Shown piece after piece: positions 35,347 through 43,243 of a stretch of DNA of 64,000 nucleotides. Source of the DNA: Pseudomonas fluorescens (GTDB lineage Bacteria; Pseudomonadota; Gammaproteobacteria; Pseudomonadales; Pseudomonadaceae); NCBI RefSeq assembly GCF_902498195.1, contig NZ_CABVIY010000008.1, forward strand, positions 124,001-188,000. The letters are read 5' to 3'. Position numbers and translations under genes: made by a program. The notes under the pieces were generated by a model that worked only from the letters and a program-made list of their open reading frames with translations, was not told the DNA's origin and searched no databases. Every line of letters starts with the position of its first letter. Within the stretch, counting starts at the first letter, position 1.

Positions 35347-35403
35347 GCCTATGCCTGGTCGACGTAGCACGGCGCGGGATCACAGCTTCTGGCAGGAGTC
35401 ATC

Positions 35404-37509
35404 ATGCCGAGCATAGACGCCCTCGCCGATCGCTTATCGACCTACCTCGGCAATGACCAGGTCAACCTGGTCCGCCGAGCGTATTTCTACGCCGAACAAG
35501 CCCACGACGGCCAGCGCCGCCGCAGCGGCGAGGCGTACGTCACGCACCCACTCGCGGTTGCGAATATTCTTGCCGACATGCATATGGACCATCAGAGCCT
35601 GATGGCGGCCATGCTGCATGACGTGATCGAAGACACCGGTATTGCCAAGGAAGCACTGCAGGCGCAGTTCGGCGAGACCGTGGCCGAACTGGTCGACGGG
35701 GTCAGTAAACTGACCCAGATGAATTTCGAGACCAAGGCCGAGGCCCAGGCCGAAAACTTCCAGAAAATGGCCATGGCCATGGCCCGCGACATTCGCGTGA
35801 TCCTGGTCAAGCTGGCCGACCGCCTGCACAACATGCGCACGCTGGAAGTGCTGTCCGGCGAAAAACGCCGGCGCATCGCCAAGGAAACCCTGGAAATCTA
35901 TGCGCCCATCGCCAACCGGCTGGGCATGCACGCCATCCGCATAGAATTCGAAGACCTCGGCTTCAAGGCCATGCACCCGATGCGTTCCGCGCGGATCTAC
36001 CAGGCCGTCAAACGCGCCCGGGGCAACCGCAAGGAAATCGTCAACAAGATCGAAGAGTCCCTCAGTCACTGCCTGGCCATCGATGGCATCCAGGGCGAGG
36101 TCAGCGGTCGCCAGAAACACCTCTACGGCATCTACAAGAAAATGCGTGGAAAGCGTCGGGCCTTCAACGAGATCATGGACGTCTACGCGTTCCGGATCAT
36201 CGTCGACAAGGTCGATACCTGCTACCGCGTGCTGGGCGCTGTACATAATTTGTACAAACCGTTGCCGGGTCGCTTCAAGGACTACATCGCGATCCCCAAG
36301 GCCAACGGCTATCAGTCGCTGCACACCACGCTGTTCGGCATGCACGGTGTTCCGATCGAGATCCAGATCCGCACCCGCGAAATGGAAGAGATGGCCAACA
36401 ACGGCATCGCCGCCCACTGGCTGTACAAATCCAGCGGCGACGAGCAGCCCAAAGGCACCCATGCACGCGCCCGCCAGTGGGTCAAAGGCGTGCTGGAGAT
36501 GCAGCAACGCGCCGGCAACTCGCTGGAATTCATCGAGAGCGTGAAGATCGACCTGTTCCCGGACGAGGTCTACGTGTTCACGCCCAAAGGCCGGATCATG
36601 GAGCTGCCCAAAGGCTCCACGGCGGTCGACTTCGCTTACGCGGTGCACACCGACGTGGGTAACAGCTGCATTGCCTGCCGGATCAACCGGCGTCTCGCAC
36701 CGCTGTCCGAACCGCTGCAAAGCGGCTCCACGGTCGAGATCGTCAGCGCACCGGGCGCGCGGCCGAACCCGGCGTGGCTCAACTTCGTGGTCACCGGCAA
36801 GGCACGCACGCACATCCGCCATGCGCTGAAACTGCAACGCCGCTCCGAGTCCATCAGCCTGGGCGAGCGCCTGCTCAACAAAGTCCTTAACGGTTTCGAC
36901 AGCTCGCTGGAAAAAATCCAGGCCGAGCGCATCAAGGCCATGCTCACCGAGTACCGCCTTGAACTGGTCGAAGACCTGCTCGAAGACATCGGCCTTGGAA
37001 ATCGCATGGCCTATGTGGTGGCGCGTCGTCTGCTGGGCGAAGGCGAACAGTTGCCAAGCCCCGAAGGTCCGCTGGCCATTCGCGGCACCGAAGGCCTGGT
37101 GCTCAGCTATGCCAAATGTTGCACGCCGATCCCGGGCGACCCGATTGTCGGCCACCTGTCGGCAGGCAAAGGCATGGTCGTGCACCTGGACAACTGCCGC
37201 AACATCAGCGAAATCCGCCACAACCCGGAAAAATGCATCCAGCTCTCCTGGGCCAAGGATGTCACCGGCGAATTCAATGTCGAACTGCGCGTCGAGCTGG
37301 AACACCAGCGCGGCTTGATCGCCCTGCTGGCCAGCAGCGTCAACGCGGCCGACGGCAACATCGAAAAAATCAGCATGGACGAACGCGATGGTCGCATCAG
37401 CGTGGTCCAACTGGTGGTCAGCGTCCACGACCGTGTGCACCTGGCCCGCGTGATCAAGAAACTGCGCGCCCTGACCGGGGTGATCCGCATCACCCGCATG
37501 CGCGCGTAG
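35404..37509 (+). CDS. spoT: Bifunctional (p)ppGpp synthetase/hydrolase SpoT
   Basis: A 701-residue RelA/SpoT enzyme. Domains in order: HD hydrolase (about 20-200; GEAYVTHPLAVANILADM, MAAMLHDVIEDTG), synthetase (about 230-360; GRQKHLYGIYKKM, IPKANGYQSLHTTLFG), TGS (about 385-450), a helical region, and ACT (about 625-700; EHQRGLIALLASSV). The HD residues are intact, so it should degrade (p)ppGpp, and SpoT is typically a weak synthetase. Its place after rpoZ is conserved. ridA follows 27 bp downstream. Confidence 0.97.
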   Translation: MPSIDALADRLSTYLGNDQVNLVRRAYFYAEQAHDGQRRRSGEAYVTHPLAVANILADMHMDHQSLMAAMLHDVIEDTGIAKEALQAQFGETVAELVDGVSKLTQMNFETKAEAQAENFQKMAMAMARDIRVILVKLADRLHNMRTLEVLSGEKRRRIAKETLEIYAPIANRLGMHAIRIEFEDLGFKAMHPMRSARIYQAVKRARGNRKEIVNKIEESLSHCLAIDGIQGEVSGRQKHLYGIYKKMRGKRRAFNEIMDVYAFRIIVDKVDTCYRVLGAVHNLYKPLPGRFKDYIAIPKANGYQSLHTTLFGMHGVPIEIQIRTREMEEMANNGIAAHWLYKSSGDEQPKGTHARARQWVKGVLEMQQRAGNSLEFIESVKIDLFPDEVYVFTPKGRIMELPKGSTAVDFAYAVHTDVGNSCIACRINRRLAPLSEPLQSGSTVEIVSAPGARPNPAWLNFVVTGKARTHIRHALKLQRRSESISLGERLLNKVLNGFDSSLEKIQAERIKAMLTEYRLELVEDLLEDIGLGNRMAYVVARRLLGEGEQLPSPEGPLAIRGTEGLVLSYAKCCTPIPGDPIVGHLSAGKGMVVHLDNCRNISEIRHNPEKCIQLSWAKDVTGEFNVELRVELEHQRGLIALLASSVNAADGNIEKISMDERDGRISVVQLVVSVHDRVHLARVIKKLRALTGVIRITRMRA

Positions 37510-37536
37510 CCCTCCATCCATTACAAGGAGTCATTC

Positions 37537-37917
37537 ATGACCAAGACTGTTATCACCAGCGACAAGGCCCCGGCCGCCATCGGCACTTACTCCCAGGCGA
37601 TCAAGGCAGGCAACACCGTCTACATGTCGGGTCAAATTCCTCTGGACCCAAAAACCATGGAACTGGTCGAAGGCTTCGAAGCCCAGACCGTCCAGGTGTT
37701 CGAGAACCTCAAGGCCGTGGCTGAAGCCGCCGGTGGTTCGTTCAAGGACATCGTCAAGCTGAACATCTTCCTCACCGACCTGAGCCACTTCGCCAAGGTC
37801 AACGAGATCATGGGCAAGTACTTCGACCAGCCTTACCCAGCCCGCGCCGCCATCGGCGTAGCGGCCCTGCCGAAGGGTTCGCAGGTTGAAATGGATGCCA
37901 TCCTGGTCATCGAGTAA
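37537..37917 (+). CDS. ridA: 2-iminobutanoate/2-iminopropanoate deaminase RidA
   Basis: A 126-residue RidA of the archetypal type, which hydrolyses reactive imines. The catalytic arginine lies in YPARAAIGVAALPKG and the start is MTKTVITSDKAPAAIGTYSQ. It has a good AAGGAG site and lies 27 bp after spoT. It is clearly distinct from the dad-operon paralogue at 7680-8033. Confidence 0.95.
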   Translation: MTKTVITSDKAPAAIGTYSQAIKAGNTVYMSGQIPLDPKTMELVEGFEAQTVQVFENLKAVAEAAGGSFKDIVKLNIFLTDLSHFAKVNEIMGKYFDQPYPARAAIGVAALPKGSQVEMDAILVIE

Positions 37918-37985
37918 GGCGTGCGGCGCAGCCTCGGGCTGCGCCGACTGCTCTGCTGTAAAGTAAAGCTTGAAAGGATTCCACC

Positions 37986-38726
37986 ATGCGCAAAGCGCTT
38001 GCTCTCTCGCTGCTCGCCCTGCTTCTGGGCGGTTGTGCCAGCAACCCTGCCGACCGTGATATCAGCGGCACCTGGATCAATCAGGTGGCGATCGATGCTG
38101 CCTCCAAGGGCGTCCCCCTGCGTGAAGCGCTCCAGGCCTACGGTCCGAACCTGGAATGGGACGTCAACACCAAGGCCGGTCAGGCCCGCTACACCAATGG
38201 TTTTGAGAATGTCGACGGCAAGCTGCTGGGCGAAGAGTCCGGTGCGTGGAAAATCGACTTTTATGGCAGTTCCGGCAGTGAACTGAAGCGCGACGGCAAA
38301 CAATTAAGCCAGGCCGCGACTGAAAACGAACCGGCCCAGGTCTTCGACCGCGCCCTGATTCCGGTTCCCGATGGCGCGCCGATGGGCGCCAGCTTCGAAC
38401 GGGCGCTGTATTCGGCCTACATGGGCGGTAGCTGGAAAGTCGTCAGCGGCCCTGGCGAAGGCAACACCGTGCAGTTCCAGGCCGACGGCCAGGTGACCGG
38501 CCTGCCGGGGACAGATCGTTATGCGCTGTGCCTGGCCGGCGACTGCGCTTCGATGAGTGGCGGCAACGACAACATGTGGCTGCAGCTCAACGGGCAGGGA
38601 AACGCCTGGATCTTTACGCGCAAAGGCAAAGAGCTGGAGATTTTCCAGACGGTGAACACCGCATTGGCTGACGAACAGCCACAGTTCACGCCGGGTAATC
38701 GCAAGTGGTTGCTCGAAAAGCAGTAA
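37986..38726 (+). CDS. Hypothetical lipoprotein
   Basis: A 246-residue lipoprotein: signal MRKALALSLLALLLGGC with cysteine 17 as the lipidation site. The mature part is hydrophilic and shows beta-rich stretches (DISGTWINQVAIDA, GSWKVVSGPGEGN) with two cysteines in CLAGDC. The residue after the lipid cysteine is alanine, so outer membrane sorting is likely. I recognise no characterised family. It may be the last gene of the rpoZ-spoT-ridA run. A REP pair follows. Confidence 0.8.
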   Translation: MRKALALSLLALLLGGCASNPADRDISGTWINQVAIDAASKGVPLREALQAYGPNLEWDVNTKAGQARYTNGFENVDGKLLGEESGAWKIDFYGSSGSELKRDGKQLSQAATENEPAQVFDRALIPVPDGAPMGASFERALYSAYMGGSWKVVSGPGEGNTVQFQADGQVTGLPGTDRYALCLAGDCASMSGGNDNMWLQLNGQGNAWIFTRKGKELEIFQTVNTALADEQPQFTPGNRKWLLEKQ

Positions 38727-38741
38727 GCAACGCATGACCAA

Positions 38742-38831
38742 TGTGGGAGCGGGCTTGCTCGCGAAAGCAAATTATCATTCGACATTAATGTCGACTGATA
38801 CACCACTTTCGCGAGCAAGCCCGCTCCCACA
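38742..38831. repeat. REP pair, GTGGGAGCGGGCTTGCTCGC class
   Basis: Two exactly complementary 26-base units with a 38-base centre, between the convergent lipoprotein and epimerase genes. Confidence 0.92.
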
Positions 38832-38854
38832 TTGGGGATTGCGCTAACCGGAGG

Positions 38855-39712
38855 TCAGCAGCGTCCTTCAAGGATCGCGGCATAGCCTTCGCGGAAACTG
38901 GGATAACGAGGCACCCAGCCCAACGCCTTCGCCCTCGCATTGCTGCAACGCTTGCTCCCGGTGCGGCGCACGCTGTCGTCCTCCGCCCACTCGGTCACGC
39001 CCAGGTACTCGCGCAGCCAGGCCACCACATCCGCCAGCGCTGCCGGCGCGTCGTCGACGCCGATGTAGACATCGTCCAGCGCCACGCCACGACGATCCGC
39101 CTCAAGCAGGCACGCCATCAACCCGGCGGCGTCGTCCGCGTGAATCCGATTGGCATACAGCGGCGGATCGACTGCCACGCGATAGCCTCGCCGTACCTGG
39201 GTCAGCAGCCACTCGCGGCCCGGGCCGTAAATGCCGGTCAAACGCACAATGCTCGCCGGGATGCCGCTATCGAGGGCAATCTGCTCGGCTTCGAGCATCA
39301 CACGCCCGGAATAACCCGCGGCCACGGCCGGCGAAGTCTCGTCGACCCACTCGCCATTCTGCTGTCCGTAGACGCTGCTACTGGAAACGAACAACAGGCG
39401 ATTGGGCACCTGTCCGTAGTCCTCCAGCCATTCCAGCACATGCTCCAATCCCTGGACGTAAGCGGCGCGATAGCCGGCCTCGTCGTGATCGGTGGCGGCT
39501 GCGCAATACACCAGGTAATCGACTGCGCCGACCGGCCAGGTCGCCGGACAGTCCTTGTCGAACAAGTCGCCTGCAACGCCAATCACCCCTTCGGGCAGCC
39601 GGGAGACGTCACGCCGCAGGCCATGAACCTCCCAGCCGGCCGACAACAATTGCGTGGCCAGGCGGCTACCGACATCACCGCAACCGGCGATCAAAACAGA
39701 TGGCGCGGACAT
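38855..39712 (-). CDS. NAD-dependent epimerase/dehydratase family protein (YeeZ-like)
   Basis: A 285-residue extended SDR protein. The N-terminal dinucleotide motif is VLIAGCGDVGSRLATQLLSA; the central SSSSVYGQQNGEWVDE resembles the serine-tyrosine active-site region. Substrate unknown; proteins of this type are usually annotated as YeeZ-like NAD(P)-binding proteins. It is divergent from exbB. Confidence 0.85.
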   Translation of the reverse strand: MSAPSVLIAGCGDVGSRLATQLLSAGWEVHGLRRDVSRLPEGVIGVAGDLFDKDCPATWPVGAVDYLVYCAAATDHDEAGYRAAYVQGLEHVLEWLEDYGQVPNRLLFVSSSSVYGQQNGEWVDETSPAVAAGYSGRVMLEAEQIALDSGIPASIVRLTGIYGPGREWLLTQVRRGYRVAVDPPLYANRIHADDAAGLMACLLEADRRGVALDDVYIGVDDAPAALADVVAWLREYLGVTEWAEDDSVRRTGSKRCSNARAKALGWVPRYPSFREGYAAILEGRC

Positions 39713-39804
39713 CAGAAAACTCCCCTTGGAAACTCACAGACTAGCTCTGGCAATGGACGAGCGGCTAGCAATACAGGAAAAAAAGATACTCTATTACTTC
39801 TGTT

Positions 39805-39823
39805 AACAAGAATTACTTGCAAT
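39805..39823. promoter_or_regulatory. Possible Fur box upstream of exbB
   Basis: On the minus strand the sequence reads GCAAGTAATTCTTGTT, a partial palindrome resembling Pseudomonas Fur boxes of the form GCAAATGATTATCATTTGC. It lies about 80 bases before exbB. The match is only moderate. Confidence 0.35.
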
Positions 39824-39900
39824 AATACGCGCCACTTTTGTTCTCGGCCTCACGAGGCCTGGAAGAGCATTACCGTTTTTCTATCTCAGGTCCGGCCAGC

Positions 39901-40866
39901 ATGACACCTAATCAAATCCCCGCTTCGCCAACCAAACGACCTCGCGCCTGGAGCGCTGTGGCCGCCCTGCTGCTCAGCTTGATGCTGGCACCGACCGCGG
40001 CGTTCGCTGACGCACAAACCCCTGCCACACCGGCCGCCACTGCAGCGGCTCCGGCTGACCACGCTGCTGCGCCTGCCGCGACCGACCCGGCCCACGCAAC
40101 GCCTGCTCCAGAAGCCCTCGGCGAAGACGTCCCTGAAGTCCTGGAAGCCGACAACAGCCTGGGCATGGCCCATGACCTGTCGCCGTGGGGCATGTACCAG
40201 AACGCTGACATCATCGTGAAAATCGTGATGATCGGCCTGGCGATCGCCTCGATCATCACCTGGACCATCTGGATTGCCAAAGGCTTCGAGCTGATGGGCG
40301 CCAAGCGCCGCCTGCGCACCGAAATCGCGCACCTGAAGAAGGCCGCCACGCTCAAGGAAGCCAGCGCCTCGGCGACCAAGCCCGGCACCCTGGCCAACCT
40401 GCTGGTTCACGACGCACTGGAAGAAATGCACTTGTCGGCCAGCAGCCGCGAGAAAGAAGGCATCAAGGAACGCGTCAGCTTCCGTCTTGAGCGCCTGGTG
40501 GCCGCCTGTGGCCGCAACATGAGCAGCGGCACCGGCGTGCTTGCCACCATCGGTTCCACCGCGCCCTTCGTCGGCCTGTTCGGTACCGTATGGGGCATCA
40601 TGAACAGCTTCATCGGCATCGCCAAAACCCAGACCACCAACCTTGCCGTCGTGGCTCCCGGCATCGCCGAAGCCCTGCTGGCGACTGCCCTGGGCCTGGT
40701 CGCGGCGATTCCTGCGGTCGTGATCTACAACGTGTTTGCCCGCTCCATCGCCGGTTACAAGGCGCAGGTGTCCGACGCGTCGGCAGAAGTCCTGCTGCTG
40801 GTCAGCCGCGACCTCGACCACCAGCCTGAGCGCAGCTCGCAACCGCACATGGTGAAAGTGGGGTAA
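39901..40866 (+). CDS. exbB: TonB-system energizer protein ExbB
   Basis: A 321-residue MotA/TolQ/ExbB protein that uses the proton gradient to drive TonB. Compared with E. coli ExbB (244 residues) it has an added N-terminus: a signal-like segment up to AFADAQTP, then an alanine/proline-rich stretch to about residue 80. Three membrane segments follow, the second and third in VLATIGSTAPFVGLFGTVWG and AEALLATALGLVAAIPAVVI. The extended form is common in Pseudomonas. exbD follows after 6 bases. Confidence 0.95.
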   Translation: MTPNQIPASPTKRPRAWSAVAALLLSLMLAPTAAFADAQTPATPAATAAAPADHAAAPAATDPAHATPAPEALGEDVPEVLEADNSLGMAHDLSPWGMYQNADIIVKIVMIGLAIASIITWTIWIAKGFELMGAKRRLRTEIAHLKKAATLKEASASATKPGTLANLLVHDALEEMHLSASSREKEGIKERVSFRLERLVAACGRNMSSGTGVLATIGSTAPFVGLFGTVWGIMNSFIGIAKTQTTNLAVVAPGIAEALLATALGLVAAIPAVVIYNVFARSIAGYKAQVSDASAEVLLLVSRDLDHQPERSSQPHMVKVG

Positions 40867-40872
40867 TCGGCC

Positions 40873-41301
40873 ATGGGCCTGCATTTGAAAGAAGGGGCAG
40901 ACGACGATCTGTCCGAAAACCACGAAATCAACGTCACGCCTTTCATCGACGTGATGCTGGTGCTGTTGATCATCTTCATGGTGGCGGCACCGCTGGCCAC
41001 CGTGGACATCAAGGTCGACCTGCCCGCGTCCACCGCCAAACCGGCGCCGCGGCCGGAGAAACCGGTGTTCCTCAGCGTCAAGGCTGACCAGCGCCTGTAC
41101 CTGGGCGAAGAAGAGGTGAAGGCCGAGGCACTCGGCGCCACACTCGATGCCAGGACCCAGGGCAAGAAAGACACGACGATCTTTTTCCAGGCCGATAAAG
41201 GCGTGGATTACGGAGACCTGATGAACGTGATGGACAACCTGCGTTCGGCCGGTTACCTGAAGGTCGGTTTGGTTGGACTCGAGTCGGCAGTCAAGAAATG
41301 A
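40873..41301 (+). CDS. exbD: TonB-system protein ExbD
   Basis: A 142-residue protein with one membrane segment (about 20-42). The essential aspartate lies in INVTPFIDVMLVLLIIFMVA. The periplasmic domain covers about 45-142. It overlaps tonB by ATGA, so the two are translationally coupled. Confidence 0.95.
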   Translation: MGLHLKEGADDDLSENHEINVTPFIDVMLVLLIIFMVAAPLATVDIKVDLPASTAKPAPRPEKPVFLSVKADQRLYLGEEEVKAEALGATLDARTQGKKDTTIFFQADKGVDYGDLMNVMDNLRSAGYLKVGLVGLESAVKK

Positions 41302-42047
41302 TCACGACGCGCCATAAACTGACGCGTTACAGCGGTAGCCTGGCCGTGGTGCTGGGCGTTCACGCGCTGGCCATCGCGCTGGCCGTGAACTGGACGGCCC
41401 GCCCGCCCATCGAGTTGCCGCCTCAGGCCATGATGGTCGAGCTGGCACCGGTTCCCGCCCCGCCACCGCCTGCACCGCCGAAAGTCGTCACACCGCCGCA
41501 GCCACCGGCTCCGGTCGAAGAACTGCCGATACCGAAACTCGCCGAAGCCCCCAAGGCCGAGATTGCGGTGCCGAAACCGGTCAAGCCCAAGCCCAAGCCT
41601 CAACCGCCCAAGCCGGTGGAGAAAAAGCCGGAGCCGCCGAAGGAAAAGCCATCCGAGGCAAAACCGAGCGAAGCACCACCGACGCCCGCGCCGACTGAGA
41701 AATCCGCTCAGCCCGCACCAGGTCCGTCGGCCGCTCAAGTGGCGGCCAAGGCCAGTTGGCAAGGCACCCTGCTCGCGCACCTGGCCAAGTACAAAAAGTA
41801 CCCGGCGAGTGCACAGGCGCGGGGCAAGCAAGGTACCAACCGCCTGCGTTTCGTGGTGGATGCCGAAGGCAACGTATTGTCGTTCGAACTGGTGGGGGCC
41901 TCCGGCACTGCCGATCTGGACCGGGCGACGCTCGACATGATCCGCCGCGCCCAGCCACTGCCCAAGCCGCCGGCTGACATGCTCACCAACGGCTCCATCG
42001 AAATCGTTGCACCCTTTGTTTATTCGCTGGAAAAAGGCCGGCGCTAA
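41298..42047 (+). CDS. tonB: Energy transducer TonB
   Basis: A 249-residue protein: an N-terminal membrane anchor (LAVVLGVHALAIALAVNW, about 13-31), a long proline/lysine-rich spacer (about 38-145) with repeated PKP units, and a C-terminal TonB domain (about 150-249) with YPASAQARGKQGTNRLRFVV. It transmits energy to outer membrane siderophore and vitamin receptors. It is the last gene of exbB-exbD-tonB. Confidence 0.95.
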   Translation: MITTRHKLTRYSGSLAVVLGVHALAIALAVNWTARPPIELPPQAMMVELAPVPAPPPPAPPKVVTPPQPPAPVEELPIPKLAEAPKAEIAVPKPVKPKPKPQPPKPVEKKPEPPKEKPSEAKPSEAPPTPAPTEKSAQPAPGPSAAQVAAKASWQGTLLAHLAKYKKYPASAQARGKQGTNRLRFVVDAEGNVLSFELVGASGTADLDRATLDMIRRAQPLPKPPADMLTNGSIEIVAPFVYSLEKGRR

Positions 42048-42064
42048 ACGCACCACTGACTCCA

Positions 42065-42153
42065 TGTGGACCGGGCTTGCTCGCGAAGAGGCCATCGCAT
42101 TCAACGTCCTGGTTGACTGTCATACCGCTTTCGCGAGCAAGCCCGCTCCCACA
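42065..42153. repeat. REP pair, GTGGGAGCGGGCTTGCTCGC class
   Basis: The left unit is slightly diverged (TGTGGACCGGGCTTGCTCGC) and the right unit is standard. It sits just after tonB, upstream of oxyR, which is codirectional, leaving about 150 bp for the oxyR promoter. Confidence 0.88.
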
Positions 42154-42304
42154 AGGATCACGATAAGGCACCGAAAGGTGCCTTTCGCCTATCCGCCAGC
42201 GGCAAACCGGCATTGGCCAGTGTCACTCGACACACACTCTCTGATAACGTGCGTCTATCGATTGCAGCCGGTATGCTTGGCCCGCAACTTCATGGACGCT
42301 TGCT

Positions 42305-43234
42305 ATGACCCTCACAGAATTACGCTACATCGTTACCCTCGCCCAAGAGCAGCACTTCGGCCATGCGGCCGAGCGTTGCCACGTCAGCCAGCCGACCCTG
42401 TCGGTGGGCGTGAAAAAGCTTGAAGACGAACTCGGTGTGCTGATTTTCGAGCGCAGCAAAAGCGCCGTGCGCCTGACCCCGGTCGGCGAAGGCATCGTGG
42501 CCCAGGCGCAAAAAGTCCTGGAGCAGGCCCAAGGCATTCGCGAACTGGCCCAGGCGGGCAAGAACCAGCTGACTGCGCCGCTGAAAGTCGGCGCGATCTA
42601 CACCGTCGGCCCCTACCTGTTTCCACACCTGATTCCGCAACTGCACCGGGTCGCCCCGCAGATGCCGTTGTATATCGAAGAAAACTTCACCCATGTGCTG
42701 CGCGACAAATTGCGCAATGGCGAGCTCGACGCGATCATCATCGCCCTGCCGTTCAACGAAGCCGACGTGCTGACCCTGCAACTCTACGACGAGCCGTTCT
42801 ACGTCCTGATGCCGGCCCAGCACCCCTGGACGCAAAAGGAAACCATCGACGCCAGCCTGCTCAACGACAAGAGCCTGCTGCTGCTCGGCGAAGGCCACTG
42901 CTTCCGCGACCAGGTACTGGAAGCCTGCCCCACCCTGGCCAAAGGCAACGACGGCGCCAAACACACCACCGTAGAATCCAGTTCGCTGGAAACCATTCGC
43001 CACATGGTGGCGTCCGGCCTCGGGATTTCGATCCTGCCGCTGTCAGCGGTCGACAGCCATCACTATGCCCCTGGCGTCATCGAAGTCCGCCCGCTGACGC
43101 CGCCGACGCCCTTTCGCACGGTGGCCATCGCCTGGCGTGCCAGCTTCCCGCGCCCCAAGGCCATTGAAATCCTCGCTGACTCCATTCGCCTGTGCTCGGT
43201 CGCCAAACCGACCGCGCCGGTGGTGGCGGGCTAA
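42305..43234 (+). CDS. oxyR: Hydrogen peroxide sensor OxyR
   Basis: A 309-residue LysR regulator. The helix-turn-helix lies in HFGHAAERCHVSQPTLSVGV. The redox cysteines are C199 and C208 (GEGHCFRDQVLEACP), the same numbers as in E. coli OxyR, so peroxide sensing by disulfide formation is expected. recG follows after 9 bases; oxyR-recG is the known Pseudomonas operon. Confidence 0.97.
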   Translation: MTLTELRYIVTLAQEQHFGHAAERCHVSQPTLSVGVKKLEDELGVLIFERSKSAVRLTPVGEGIVAQAQKVLEQAQGIRELAQAGKNQLTAPLKVGAIYTVGPYLFPHLIPQLHRVAPQMPLYIEENFTHVLRDKLRNGELDAIIIALPFNEADVLTLQLYDEPFYVLMPAQHPWTQKETIDASLLNDKSLLLLGEGHCFRDQVLEACPTLAKGNDGAKHTTVESSSLETIRHMVASGLGISILPLSAVDSHHYAPGVIEVRPLTPPTPFRTVAIAWRASFPRPKAIEILADSIRLCSVAKPTAPVVAG

Positions 43235-43243
43235 GCAAGCGTC

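Noticed and set aside
35434..37521. 695-codon minus-strand frame opposite spoT
   Set aside because: Antisense shadow of a conserved gene with all SpoT domains intact; composition typical of complement reading.
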